Origin: Balamuthia mandrillaris
Lineage: Eukaryota; Discosea; Longamoebia; Balamuthiidae
Length of the DNA stretch: 64,000 bases
Direction: 5' to 3'
Assembly (NCBI GenBank): GCA_031835245.1
Contig: JAVKOQ010000035.1
Span: 62,001 to 126,000 of the forward strand
Shown one piece after another: positions 46,001-56,131 of the stretch. The notes below the pieces were generated by a model. It was given only the letters and a program-made list of their open reading frames with translations. It was not told the origin of the DNA and made no database searches. How positions within the stretch are numbered: the stretch's first letter is position 1; each line of letters begins with the position of its first letter. Both the position numbers and the translations under genes were made by a program.

Positions 46001-47643
46001 AAGGTCACTCCATTCCAAACCCAAGTCTTCTATCTTTTCACTGGAGAAAATAACGATAATATTAAGAGGCGAAGATAGAGCAAATGAGAGAAGAGCAAGG
46101 AGGAGTAAGGGAGGAGAGAAAGAAGAGAGCACGAACGAGCAAGTTGTATATTCAGTTCCGCCAATAGTGGAGGAAATACACTTGACGATGGTGGCTTGGC
46201 CAGTCACTTGTTCGTAAATCCAAAACACCAGCAACACAACAAAGATGGCAGTTGCAGAGCCCAAACCACCCCATCCAATCCCTATTATTATTGTTATTAT
46301 TAATAATCTCAAGAGAAGAGAGGAAAAGAGATAGAGAAAAAGAGGAAAGGGGAAAAAAAAGGAAAAGGGGAAAACTGAAGAGATCAGAAAGAAGGGAGAT
46401 TTGGCAAGAAGACATACATCCAGCCAAGGCATCAAGCTTGTCTTCCAATGGAGTGCTAGTCTTAGGGGCTTGAAGGTTCTTGAACAGAATACCGTACTGA
46501 GACTCCTCGCCAACAGCAATAACCAACATTTTGGCCATGCCCTGCGCGATTGTTGCTCCGGACAACATGACTGGGTATTTGTGATCAACGTGAACCGCGT
46601 TGGCTTCTCCCGTCATAACAGAATTATCGACGCGACATTCTATTCAAGTTCAGCTGTTAGTACAACAAATCCCAGAGAATGGGAAGAAAGCAAGAAACGA
46701 CAAGAAAGATAGAAACAAAAAGCAGAAAAGGAAGGAACCATCAGCGCCACGGCTGTCAATGAAGAGGCCATCAGCGGGAATACGCTCTCCCAAGTCCAGC
46801 ATTACCACATCTCCTACCAAAAGGTCCCTGGAAGAGATCTCTACGGGCACGCCATTGCGCAGCACCTCCACCGGCTTATCCTGCTTCTCCTTGTCCAGCT
46901 TCTTGAACTGCTTCTCCTTGGCGTAGTTGTTGGCAGCTGCGACGTTGGACACCAAGATCACGGTAACGAGGATGGCCGTGCCTTCAATCCAGGCAGTACC
47001 TTCCTCTCCTTCAGGAGGCCAAATGATACCAAAGAGCAAAGACACAACGGCTGCTACGGACAGAATAATGAGGGTTGGGTCTTGGAGGCCCTCCCACAGT
47101 AACTCGAAGAAACCTTGTGACGGTGGATCTGGTAGTTCATTCACGCCAAATCTATTTCGAGTGGAAAAAGGGCAACAGAAAAACAAGGCGCAAGTCAGAG
47201 AGAGAGAGAGAACGAAAGATGAGCGGAGAGGAGAGAAGAGAGGAAGAAGAGAAGACGAGAAAGCGCAAAAGAAGCAGAGAGCAGAGAGCAGAGAGCAGAG
47301 AGAAGAGAGGAAGAAGAGAAGACGAGAAAGCGCAAAAGAAGCAGAGAGCAGAGAGCAGAGAGCAGAGAGCAGAGAGCAGAGAGCAGAGAGCAAGGAGCAG
47401 AGAGCAGAGAGCAGAGAGCAGAGAGCAGAGAGCAGAGAGAACGGCACGTAACTGCCTCTTCCTGTCTTCGCAACCGTATTTCAGTTCCTGTGCGGAGAGG
47501 CCCGTATCCAGAGAGACGCTTAACAGCTCAGCGACGCCAGAGACGCCTCCATACTCACGCAACAGTTTTCTCTGCTTCTTCTTCTCGGCGGTTACGAGAT
47601 CGCACAGCTCCTCTGTGGTGATATCAAAGCCTCCTTCTCCCAT
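43063..47643 (-). CDS. P-type Ca2+-ATPase, plasma-membrane (P2B, PMCA) type
   Basis: Fourteen exons give 1,103 residues. All P-type landmarks are seen: TGE in [11 protein letters not shown], the phosphorylation site in [35 protein letters not shown] (M4 Ca2+ site), [12 protein letters not shown] and [18 protein letters not shown]. The N-terminal pattern [20 protein letters not shown] and [20 protein letters not shown] place it with PMCA/PMC1 pumps rather than SERCA. About ten TMs are present. The C-terminal 130 residues are acidic ([17 protein letters not shown]) then basic ([17 protein letters not shown]), a possible calmodulin or lipid-binding autoinhibitory tail. The pump exports Ca2+ or loads it into vacuoles. 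Intron 1 holds a tandem duplication. Confidence 0.95.
47234..47447. repeat. Tandem 67-bp duplication plus GCAGAGA heptamers in PMCA intron 1
   Basis: Two consecutive copies of a 67-bp unit starting at 47234 and 47301, each containing GACGAGAAAGCGCAAAAGAA. They are followed by about a dozen GCAGAGA units with one variant. The copies look almost identical, hence recent. Confidence 0.88.
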
Positions 47644-48388
47644 TTCGTTCTGTTTTCTTCAAAAACAATAATAAATAATAAAAAAGTGCCTTCTTAAAAA
47701 AAAATAAAGAAATATTTTTTTTGTCAACACAAAATCGATCGGAGAAAGAGACAAAAGCTAAGAGAAGAAAAAAGATTTAAAAAAATAATAACGTACCGGT
47801 TTTCTTAATCGGATATGTAAACTTTGGTTTTTTTTTTTGGCCAAAAGCCCCCCCTCTTTCCCCTGTATGTATGGCCTCACTCACAGCGGAGATCTCTTCC
47901 AGGGGCCGGCAGAGCTCTGGGACTTTGGGGAGCGCAAAAGTACGTAGCAAAGAAGCGTAGGCGTCTCCAATTAAAAAAAAAAAACCCTTTCACTTTCTTC
48001 GTCAGTCGACCCTTTTTCTTTTTTTTCCTCTTTGGGTGGAACCCTCAATCGCGGCAAACCCTTAGATGGAAAATCACGGAGTTCATTCAAATGAAAAACT
48101 TCCATAAAAGGATTTAGGAGATTTCTTACCCCTTTTAATTGCAATCGCCCTACTCATGGAAGGGTTAACGAAACCAGACACAGCAGGAAAAGTCTGGCTC
48201 CGTTACTTTTGCCTTATTCGCTGGGCGAAAAATGAAGCTTGGCCTATTCACCATGAATGTGCACTTTGCCCGATGATGCTCCGCCAAGTTTCTCTTGTAT
48301 GAAAGAATTGCGTATTGCGATTCTAGGAAAACTTTCTCATTTCCTAGAAACGTATGTTAGAACAGAAAAGCTCTGTTGCCATCAAAGG
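47644..48388. promoter_or_regulatory. Bidirectional promoter region, PMCA and GH113-like genes
   Basis: 745 bp between divergent starts. A/T-rich near the PMCA start, then a mixed block at 47840-47970, one GTCGAC at 48005, and a further mixed block up to the glycosidase ATG. No additional gene is seen. Confidence 0.5.
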
Positions 48389-50077
48389 ATGGAGAAGCGT
48401 GGTGGGTTGTTTTTGCTGGGGTTGGCGACGGTGGTGCTCTTCCTTCTTCCCTGCCACGACACTGTCACAGCCCAGCCGAGCAGTACCGCCTCCAAGTTGC
48501 CACAGTCGGGCTTTGTTCGTGTTCTCTTTCGTTTCCTTCCTTTTTGTTTAGACCCCTTTGCTTACTTCTCTCTTTGGTGGTGTTTCGCAGACGTTCACCA
48601 ATGGGAAGTACTGCCCGAACGTGACGTACGCCTCCCCCATCAGCAAGGCCTCCCTCTACCACCTGGCCACCACGGGCGCCAACTGGGTGGCCCTCGTCGT
48701 GACCCAGTACCAGCGCACCCACAACTCCACCCAAATCTTCCCGCTCTACACCCCGCAGCACTCCGACCGGCCCCCGTGGTACTACACCTTCGTGACCGCC
48801 ACGGAGGAGGAGCTGAGCGACGCCATCCATCAGGCCCATGCCCTGGGGCTCAGGGTCATGCTTAAACCCCACGTCGACCTCACGGAAGACCCTGACCCTG
48901 GCATGTGGCGCGGGGACATCGGCAGGGGCTTCACGGAGGAGCAGTGGGCGGAGTGGTTCCGCTCTTACGAGCAGTTTTTGATGCCGTACGTTCGGCTGGC
49001 GGCTCGTACCGGCGTGGAACAGTTTTCGCTGAGCTGTGAGTTGATAGAGGCTTCTAAACAAGATGCTCATTGGAGGCAGCTCATTGCAAAGGTTTTTCTC
49101 TTCTCTTCTCTTCGTCGTTCTCTTCTCTTCTCTTCTCTTCGTCGTTCTCTTCTCTTCTCTTCTCTTCTCTTCTCTTCTCTTCTCTTCTCTTCTCTTCTCT
49201 TCTCTTCTTCTCTTCTCTTCTCTTCTTTCTTCTTTCTTTCTTCTTTCTTTCTTTCTTCTTCTTTCTTCTCTTCTCTTCCCTCTTCTCTTCTCTTCTTCTC
49301 TTTCTCTCTTCTCTTCTTTCTTTCTTCTTCTTCTCTTCTCTTCTCTTCTCTTCTCTTCTCTTCTCTTCTCTTCTCTTCTCTTCTCTTCTCTTCTCTCTCT
49401 CGCTCTCGTCTTGCTTGGTGCTCTGATAAAACAAGAAATGGGAGTGAGTACTTGCTATCGTTAATCACTAAACGTTAGGTGAGGGACAGCTACTCGGGGA
49501 CGTTGACGGACTCAGCCAATTGGGGCTGGCCCAATGCTACCGGTGGCGAAATCACCAACAAGACCTGGTGGGATGCTGTTGTAAGTTTTTCTTTGTTTCC
49601 TGTTTTCTTCCTCACTAATGCACGAAAAAAAAGGATATCATTGGGGTAGACGAATACTACCACCTTCTCCCGGAAGTCCCCAATCCAACGGTGGAGCAAC
49701 TGGAGGCGGCCTGGATACCCATCATAGAGCAGCTAAGGAAAGTCTCGCAGCGCTTCGACTCCAAGCCAGTGGTCTTCACGGAGATAGGCTATTGCTCCGG
49801 CCTTTGCCAAAGAGGTCGCCGGCCCTCCTCCTCCGACTTGAGGCAACAAGCAGTGCATTATGAAGCGGCCTTGCGGGTGATGATGAAAGAGAGCAGTTGG
49901 ATCTTGGGAGCGTTCTGGTGGAACTGGCCCACTGATGCTGCCTTTGGAGGGTATTCAGATGATTGCATGGCGCAGGCCTATAAGCCCGTGGAGGATGTGT
50001 TGCGAAAGTACTATCAGGCCACTTTGCCGGTTCCTCCGCCACCATCTTATCCGCCTTCCTGCTTGTGCACTTTGTAG
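48389..50077 (+). CDS. Secreted glycoside hydrolase, GH113-like TIM barrel
   Basis: Four exons (48389-48514, 48591-49091, 49479-49580, 49634-50077) give 390 residues with a signal peptide (MEKRGGLFLLGLATVVLFLL, then PCHDTVTA). The core follows the GH113 beta-mannanase pattern: TTGANWVALVVTQYQ, AIHQAHALGLRVMLKPHVDL, MWRGDIG, then FSLSCELIE with the likely acid/base Glu192. TWWDAVDIIGVDEYYHLLP and PVVFTEIGYC with the likely nucleophile Glu293 follow. It ends in a Pro-rich Cys-containing tail. The expected action is hydrolysis of mannan or a related beta-glycan outside the cell or in digestive vacuoles. GH113 is mainly bacterial, so transfer is possible, although the gene now has three introns. 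Intron 2 is a pentamer repeat. The first splice is chosen on phase and an exact AG at 48590. Confidence 0.82.
49097..49401. repeat. (TTCTC)n pentamer satellite in the GH113-like intron 2
   Basis: About 300 bp of TTCTC/TTCTT units fill this intron on the sense strand, including two copies of a CGTCGTTC interruption at the start (49111 and 49141). Confidence 0.95.
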
Positions 50078-50173
50078 GTAAGAAATAATTTTAATCTATG
50101 CTGTACCATGTAGAATCCGTGTCTTTCTTTATTTCTCTGCGCTGTGTGTTTGTACATTGTTAGGTGTTTTGTG

Positions 50174-51526
50174 TTAATCTTCTTGGCCAACTGCTGGTGG
50201 CATTGCTTCATCCCATGGTCCATTTATCTCACTGTTCCACGCACCAAATTAGAGATGAACAAAAGAACAGAGAGAGAGAGAGAGAGAGAGAATGGAAATG
50301 AAGAAACGAACTCTTTAAACCGTTGAATGTACTTCAGCCACAGCGGACAAACAAAAGACACGAACAGAATGAACAAGACGTAGGCTATGCCAGCCGCCTT
50401 AGATACTTGCAATAAAAAGCCTGCCGCCAGTATGAACGTTATTACCGTAAGTGACACGTGCAGCCAGAAAGCATAGCGCTAGTTTTTAACAACAAACAAG
50501 AGTTAGCCAATGTTGAACGAGAGAGAACGAGAGAAGTACCTTGATGTGGTGGCGGATGATGGGAGATATAGCAAAGATCTGGACAGCAGCAATGAGCAAG
50601 GCAAAGACATGAGTGGAGGTAGAGAGCCTAGATGCCATAAGCACCGATAAGAAAATGGCAGCATTTAAAGACACAGGAGCTTCCATTCTTGCATAGTAAT
50701 GGAGATGTGAGTGGACATGAGAGCAGAATAACAAGAACCAGAAGAGCAAGAAGCAAGAAAGAATGATGAAGAAGGAAAAAGAGAGAAAAAAACCTGTCAG
50801 TGGAAGCATGAGTGTAGCCATAGTCATGAAGAAAAACGTGCAGGACGGTAAAAAGGATGGCAAGTGCCCAGATGGTGTCGTTGCTCACAGAGTCAACCAG
50901 CGTGTGGAGCACAGGAGACAATGCCACCAAAGTGAACGTCACCAAAGCCATACTTTTTAGACTGGACAAGAAAGAGGAAACTGATGTAGACAAAAAGATC
51001 AGATGAGAAATGAAAACAAAAAACGAAAAAGTAGCACCCTCACCTCGAAAGGTTGGATCGATGTAAAACCGAAATAGGTAGCAAAGAACTGTGAGGGCAG
51101 CCTCGATAACAAAGAGAGAGGTCGAGGAGAGCCACTCGTGCCAGGTAGCAATGAAAAGGAGGATGAAGAGAAGCGTGAAGTTCATGTGCTGCGTGACCGT
51201 CGTTGAATCCTTGATGAGCTCAACAATGTCATATTCTCGTTGATTTGCTGGATAATAACGGCGAAAGAGTCACTCAACAGAAGAATGAAGCACAAGAAGA
51301 AGGACAAGAAAAACAGCAAGACGAACGGAAAGAAGAGCACAGGCAGCAACACACCATTACGAATAAGACCACGCAGAAAAGTGTTGGGATCCACGTAGTT
51401 CGCCTCATAGGGCTGTTCTACCCACAAGATCTTCCTCCAAGGCGGCCTGGAGGCCGAACGGCTCCTCCTCCTCCTCGTTGCAGCGCTGCCAACCGTCCCT
51501 TCGGCAAGGGTTGCCGCCATCGACAT
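50174..51526 (-). CDS. PIGC: PIG-C/GPI2, GPI-anchor biosynthesis subunit
   Basis: Six exons (51526-51355, 51247-51044, 50980-50794, 50687-50540, 50478-50312, 50231-50174) give 311 residues, close to human PIG-C (297). The diagnostic start WRKILWVEQPYEANYVDPNT parallels WQKVLYERQPFPDNYVD. Later blocks also match: LVALSPVLHTLVDSVSNDTI, MASRLSTSTHVFAL, CPLWLKYIQRFK and the end motif INGPWDEA, recovered in a last short exon. About seven or eight TMs are present. PIG-C is part of the GPI-GlcNAc transferase that starts GPI-anchor synthesis on the ER face. The N-terminal Arg/Ser stretch (TRRRRSRSASRPP) is an addition. The gene converges with the glycosidase gene 96 bp away and has a CATGACGACA element and two GTCGAC upstream. 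Confidence 0.93.
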
Positions 51527-51655
51527 GCTGCGCTATTATGCTTTGTTTTTGTTTTTTTCTTTCTTCTTGGTGTATTTATTCGTGTCGTCATGATCTTACA
51601 CTTAAAAATACGGTTGTCGACACTTTAATAGTCGACAAATATTACAGGCATTACC
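51527..51655. promoter_or_regulatory. PIGC promoter with CATGACGACA and paired GTCGAC
   Basis: A 129-bp spacer between PIGC and the methyltransferase stop. It holds CATGACGACA on the minus strand (51592-51583, 57 bp from the ATG) and GTCGAC at 51616 and 51631, 15 bp apart. It is the only place with both candidate words together. Confidence 0.65.
51583..51592 (-). promoter_or_regulatory. CATGACGACA element, copy 4
   Basis: Read on the minus strand, its flanks match copy 1 beyond the core: ATCATGACGACACG, then one differing base, then ATAAA. It lies 57 bp upstream of the PIGC ATG. Confidence 0.6.
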
Positions 51656-52690
51656 TCACTGCAACTTGTGGGCCACCGCGATGAGCGACCGGTTCTCCCA
51701 CCTCTTTGTGGCACGCCTCTCCTCAATGACGCGCTTCAAGATGACCTCGGCCTCTGGCCTTCTCTCCGTGGGGTAGAGCATCTTCATTACCGGGTTGGTA
51801 AGGAGCATGTCGACCACGAGGTCGGAGGCCTCCAAACCTTGCCAATCCCCGTCGTAGGTGAATAGCTTCACTGCGCCCTCTCCCTCAAAGCCTGCGGCGT
51901 GCAGCTGGTCCGCAAAGAACTGCTCGTCGGCGAGCTTGAATGCAGTTTCACGGATTAACTCAGCAGGAGGCCGCGGCGTCTCCAACTTGAACTCTTCGTT
52001 GAGGCGCGTTGCTGTGTCTATCATCAGGTCGGCCACGCTTGACACTTTCCACACCGCAATGGCTGCCCGACCACCTGGACGAAGCACTCGGTGCATCTCT
52101 CTGTGCAACAACAAACAAGGTTAGCTTGTTTCTAATATAAAACCTCCCATGCTATTCAGACAAGAGATGCGTACTTAAAGCTCTTCAAAAAGTCGGGGAA
52201 GAACATGGCACCAAAGATGCACCCAATGGCATCAACGCTTGCATTCTTGAGTGTAGACAAGTCCTGCAATAAAGAGGTGTGTCAGTGGAAACGGAGTCGA
52301 AGTGGAAAGCAAAGGGCTTTTACGCCAAAGAAAGCATACCTGTGCGTCCATCTGCCTGCACTCCACGATATCGCGGAGACCTTCCACCTTGGCCTGGAGC
52401 TCTGAGGCCTGGACCAAGGCTTCGCTAAAGTCGGTGCACAGCAACTTGGCCTCTTTGCCGGAGTTGGCGTGAATGCGGCGCAGCTCAGTAGCGGCCGGGA
52501 AGGCGAAGGCGCCCAAGCCGGCAGCAAGGTCGACCACGAAGGTATCCTCCTCTGTCAGCTGGAGCAAACGAAGGGCTTCGGTGGCATGGAGAACGGAGAG
52601 GTTACCCCACGCGGCGTTGCTCTTCTGTAGCTTGGTCAGCGAGTTGCCCCATTCCTGGCTGTTGGTAACGTGGTCGGACTGTTGCTGCAT
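51656..52690 (-). CDS. SAM-dependent methyltransferase, class I (Methyltransf_11/25 type)
   Basis: Three exons (52690-52340, 52263-52175, 52100-51656) give 294 residues. Motif I is TFVVDLAAGLGAFAF, binding SAM. LLCTDFSEALVQASELQ is motif II with the acidic residue for the ribose, and VECRQMDAQDLSTL is motif III. IGCIFGAMFFPD and the post-motif EMHRVLRPGGRAAIAVWK follow, as in UbiE/COQ5-like and small-molecule methyltransferases. No transit or signal peptide and no TM are evident. The acceptor substrate cannot be read from sequence. The gene stop lies 129 bp upstream of the PIGC start on the same strand. Confidence 0.88.
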
Positions 52691-52908
52691 GTGTGTTTGT
52701 TCGTTTGTGTGGATAACGTTTTGGTGGATTACAAGGGCTTATTCTTATTCTTTTTTTAATGGCGGTAGTAAGGGATAATTCGGATTGGTTCATCGGTGAA
52801 AAAGTCACTTAAAATCCCGAACTCTCCGATAATTTTTCATTGGACCAACGAAAAACTTGCTGGAAAAAATTTACGGAGAAGTGATAGGAAGAAATGGTAT
52901 AATTCTTC

Positions 52909-54417
52909 TCAGGAGAGAAGCCGATGAAAGCAGAGAACCAAAAGGAATGAACCCACCGCATAAAACGATGCAAAGCTCACGATTCTCCACCACACATCAT
53001 CTTCTGTTTGCCTATGCTTCCGCTTGTTCGCTCTTGCTAACTCATAGCAAAGACTTCCAAGCCACTCAGAGATGAGCCAGACATAATGAAAGAACGGAGT
53101 AAAGTCGAAGAGATAACGGTCCTCCTTTGTCATCCACTTCCTGTATTTTTCGTCTTGTTCTTTCCTCTTTGATGCAGAGGAGGAGCAAGAAGAAGGAAGC
53201 GGAAGAGAGGCAATGATGAATTGTTCTTTGGAGGAAGATGCTTTGGCGAGGATGGCGCCGTTGGAGTCACAAATGGTGGACTCCCCTGGAAAGCTTCTTG
53301 TTAACTTGACTGGTAAAAAGGGTGCTGTTGTTTTCCACTTTCTTTTGGATGTGTTTCAATGTCAGACAAACGCAAAGAAAGAAACAAAGTTAATAAAAGA
53401 GCATACAAGACCCAAAAAACTACCCAAAACACCAAAAGAGTTTGCAAAGTAAACGAAAGAAAGGATGGATAAGCAAAAAAAAAAACCAACTTACCCTGTC
53501 TTGTTGCAATAGAGAGTTGGCACGCGGAGAATGGAGGCCACTTTGCTGCCAACAATTTGCACGTGCCGATGAAACGTGGCGACGTCGTTCTTTGTTGGAG
53601 GAAGAATAGAGGACAAGAAGGCAGGAGAGGAGATTTCAGGGACAGGACACGAGAACGGCATCAATAGTAGATCTAGTTCCAGGGTGGAGAGGTGTTGTAC
53701 TGTACTTTGTTGCTTGTAAGCTGGAAACGTGTTTGACTGAAAGAGAAACGACAAAGAAAAAGAGAAATGACGAAAGAGAGAGAAAAGGACAAAACGGAAA
53801 GAGAAACGGCTGAACAGAACAAGCACAAGAGCAGGGAGAACATACTGGCAAAGAAAGTTTTCATAACAGATGGAAACGCCAATGCGACCGATCGGTGTTT
53901 CAATGACATGCGGCCGCAGGCCATCCTCTCTGTCCGCGTCTCCCTCCGGCCGAAAGAAGAAGGCCTCGAAGGAAGCCGGTGTGCTCTTTCGGACCATGCC
54001 CCAACGCCGACCTTCCGGTGGGCCGTACATCAAAAACGTGTTGTAATAGTGCTCATCTTTGGGGTCAAATTCCACCAACGTGGTGCCAATGTAGATGGAA
54101 TATTTCAGTGCCATTTCGCGAAGAAAAGTTTGAGTGAGACCTTCCCCTCCTCCTCCTCTTTGAAATTCTTGCTCTGCTTCTTCTTTTTCTTTGATCGATT
54201 CGCTCGCCTCCCAAGTCCCACGCGTTGTAAAAGAGTAGCCAGCGGCCATCAGTTCAGGCAAGAGCACGAGCACAGGAGCTCTCGAGGCAGAGGAAGAGGC
54301 GGCGGTACGCTCTTCCAACTCTATCATGGCACGCTCTACCAACAACTTGGCTTTGTCGATGTTCGCTTCCGGTCGATCATTATCACAAGTCATCTGAAGG
54401 CAGACCGCCCAAATCAT
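52909..54417 (-). CDS. Nitrilase-superfamily C-N hydrolase with C-terminal membrane anchor
   Basis: Three exons (54417-53846, 53704-53495, 53296-52909) give 389 residues. The catalytic triad is complete: Glu55 in LVLLPELMAAG, Lys144 in MVRKSTPASFEA and Cys184 in IGVSICYENF. ELDLLLMPFSCPVPE and the late GSFPGESTICDSNGAIL strand also fit the superfamily. Members hydrolyse nitriles, amides or carbamyl groups; the branch is not clear. After the domain (about 290) come a Ser-rich linker, an aromatic segment FDFTPFFHYVWLISEWLGSL and a final hydrophobic helix (IVSFASFYAVGSFLLVLCFH). This suggests tail anchoring to a membrane, unusual for the superfamily. Two splice acceptors (AAAG, CAAG) are non-pyrimidine. 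The gene is head to head with a glycosyltransferase. Confidence 0.85.
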
Positions 54418-54668
54418 TCTCTCTTGCTTTTTTTTTCTTTCTCCCCATAACACAGCGTCGACACGAGAAGAAGTGGAAAACTGTCGACGATTCAGGTTCG
54501 AATCCCACTCTCTCGTCTTTTTTTTCACCAATAGGATCGATCTGTATTAATCGGGTTTATCCTTTTTTTGCAATTTTGTCGACGAATTGATTAATTAATT
54601 AACGTCACTTTTAAGGAGGCCTAAAAAAACAAAAAATAAAGCTGCAAAGTTGAAAAGAATACAATAAC
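54418..54668. promoter_or_regulatory. Compact bidirectional promoter with three GTCGAC and a B-box-like fragment
   Basis: 251 bp between divergent ATGs. GTCGAC occurs at 54457, 54483 and 54578. Between the second and third lies GGTTCGAATCC (54495-54505) followed by a T-run at 54518, see the separate entry. TTAATTAATTAA lies near 54590. Confidence 0.65.
54463..54526 (+). other. tRNA-like fragment: perfect Pol III B box plus T-run
   Basis: GGTTCGAATCC at 54495-54505 equals the B box of the tRNA-Ser at 63121. A T-run follows at 54518-54526. ACGAGAA (54463) can pair with CTCTCGT (54510) over six of seven bases like an acceptor stem, and AAGAAGTGG resembles half an A box. The span is only 54 bp and the T stem does not pair beyond two bases. 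It is therefore a degenerate tRNA or a lone TFIIIC-type site, not a functional tRNA. Confidence 0.45.
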
Positions 54669-56131
54669 ATGCGGCGATGTTTGTGGTTTATGGTCGCGTT
54701 GAACGTGGCCTTTTCTCTTTGTCTTCTTCTCTTGGCGCTGCGGTTCTTTCAGGCGCCCCCTCCACCACCCGTCATATACATACGCACGGCGGATGAGCCC
54801 CAGGCATTGGAGGGTAATGAGGAGCTCGCCGCGCTGTTCGGCCAGGGTGGGGAGGGCCAAGCGACGTCGGTGGATAGGAACAGCTTTGGCGTTATTTATG
54901 TGATGACCAAGTCGCCGCGGATGGCTGATCAGGCCTTCCTCTCCGCACAGAGCGTGCGGGCCATCTATCCCGGCATGCCCATCACGTTCTTTGTGGACAA
55001 AGCAACCAAGACTGTACGCGCACCTTTCATTTCTCTTTCATCTTCTCTTTTGTTGTTGTTGTTGTTCTTCTTGTTCTTCTTCTTCTTCTTCTTCTTCTTC
55101 TTCTTCTTCTTCTTCTTCTTCGAAGTCTTTCCTTTCTTTTGCTTTGTACTCAAAATATTCAACCAATCATCTGGAACATGACAAGCGTTTGGAGAAGCGG
55201 GAGAGAGAGTTGGGAAAGAAGAAGATGCCATACGACCAGCTGGTCTCCGTGGAGGATTGGAACGTGCCACGCCATCGCCTGGATCGTTTCTCCAAACTGA
55301 GGAGCATGCTCGAGTCTCCTTACTATAGGTATTCTCTCTTTTTCATTTTTTCCTTTCTTTTTTCTTTTTTCTTTTTCTTTTTCTTTTTCTTTTTCTTTTT
55401 CTTTTTCTTTTTCTTTTTCTTTTTTTCTTTTCTTTCTTTCATTTCTTTCTTTTTGTTTTCTTTTTTTTTTTAATCTTTGCATTTCTTTTTTAACTTCAAA
55501 AAAAAAATAAAAGAACAATGTTTTTGGATGCAGACACCTATTTCTGTGGAGGTAATATAACGGAGCTTCACTTTGACTGGCTGGATAGGTTCGACCTCGT
55601 CGGAGCGAGAGCGCCTCATCAAAAGGACGTCAAGTCTCGTCCTGACGGAGAAATACCTCGTCGCTTTCTTGAACTGAATTCAGGTGCGGTTCTTTTCTGC
55701 TCATTCTTTCTGTTCTGTTCTTTCTTTACTTTAGTTTTTTTCTGTTTCTGTTTCTTTTCTTCGTTCCTCCCAATGTCTTGACCTTCCTTCTTTCTTTATG
55801 ACACAAACATAACAAAACAGGAATGTTGGTCTTCCGTAAGACGCCACGAGTATCTTCCTTCCTCAAATTTTGGGCTCAAGTCCTCCTCGAACGGCCCATC
55901 GAAGGGAACGGCGACCAGAGCCCTCTGCGAGAGGCCCTCTGGCTCTTCTCCGACCTCAACTTTTACATCATCAGCGCCGAGTGGAACTGCAGGATGAAGA
56001 TGTCGTGCAAAGCGAATCCCACGTGTCACGTGCTGCACGCGCACGGAGTGGGGCAGGCCATGGCGAAAGAGACCAAGAAGGAGCCCTGGGTGCCTCCTCC
56101 TGAGCTCTGGAGACCAACTAAATTAAACTGA
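54669..56131 (+). CDS. Type II membrane glycosyltransferase-like protein
   Basis: Four exons (54669-55013, 55186-55328, 55514-55683, 55821-56131) give 322 residues. A signal anchor is at 5-28 (LWFMVALNVAFSLCLLLLAL), followed by a Pro-rich stem. The catalytic part has GVIYVMTKSPRMADQAFLSA, then FSKLRSMLESPYYRTMFLDA continuing DTYFCGG with the DxD metal/nucleotide-sugar motif (DAD). GMLVFRKTPRVSSFLKFW and AEWNCRMKM follow. The pattern is that of GT-A nucleotide-diphospho-sugar transferases in the Golgi lumen. The sugar and acceptor are unknown. Two acceptors are AAG-type. The introns carry (TTC)n (55075-55122) and (CTTTTT)n (55360-55425) repeats. Confidence 0.78.
55360..55425. repeat. (CTTTTT)n repeat in glycosyltransferase intron 2
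   Basis: About ten CTTTTT hexamers on the sense strand. Confidence 0.9.

Noticed and set aside
47222-47447. Regular short repeats that could suggest a CRISPR array
   Set aside because: No unique spacers; heptamer and 67-bp tandem repeats in a eukaryotic intron.
48515-48590. Continuous reading of the GH113-like signal peptide into a Pro/Arg-rich frame
   Set aside because: That frame destroys the TIM-barrel sequence; splicing at 48514/48591 joins it to TFTNGKYCPNV in phase.
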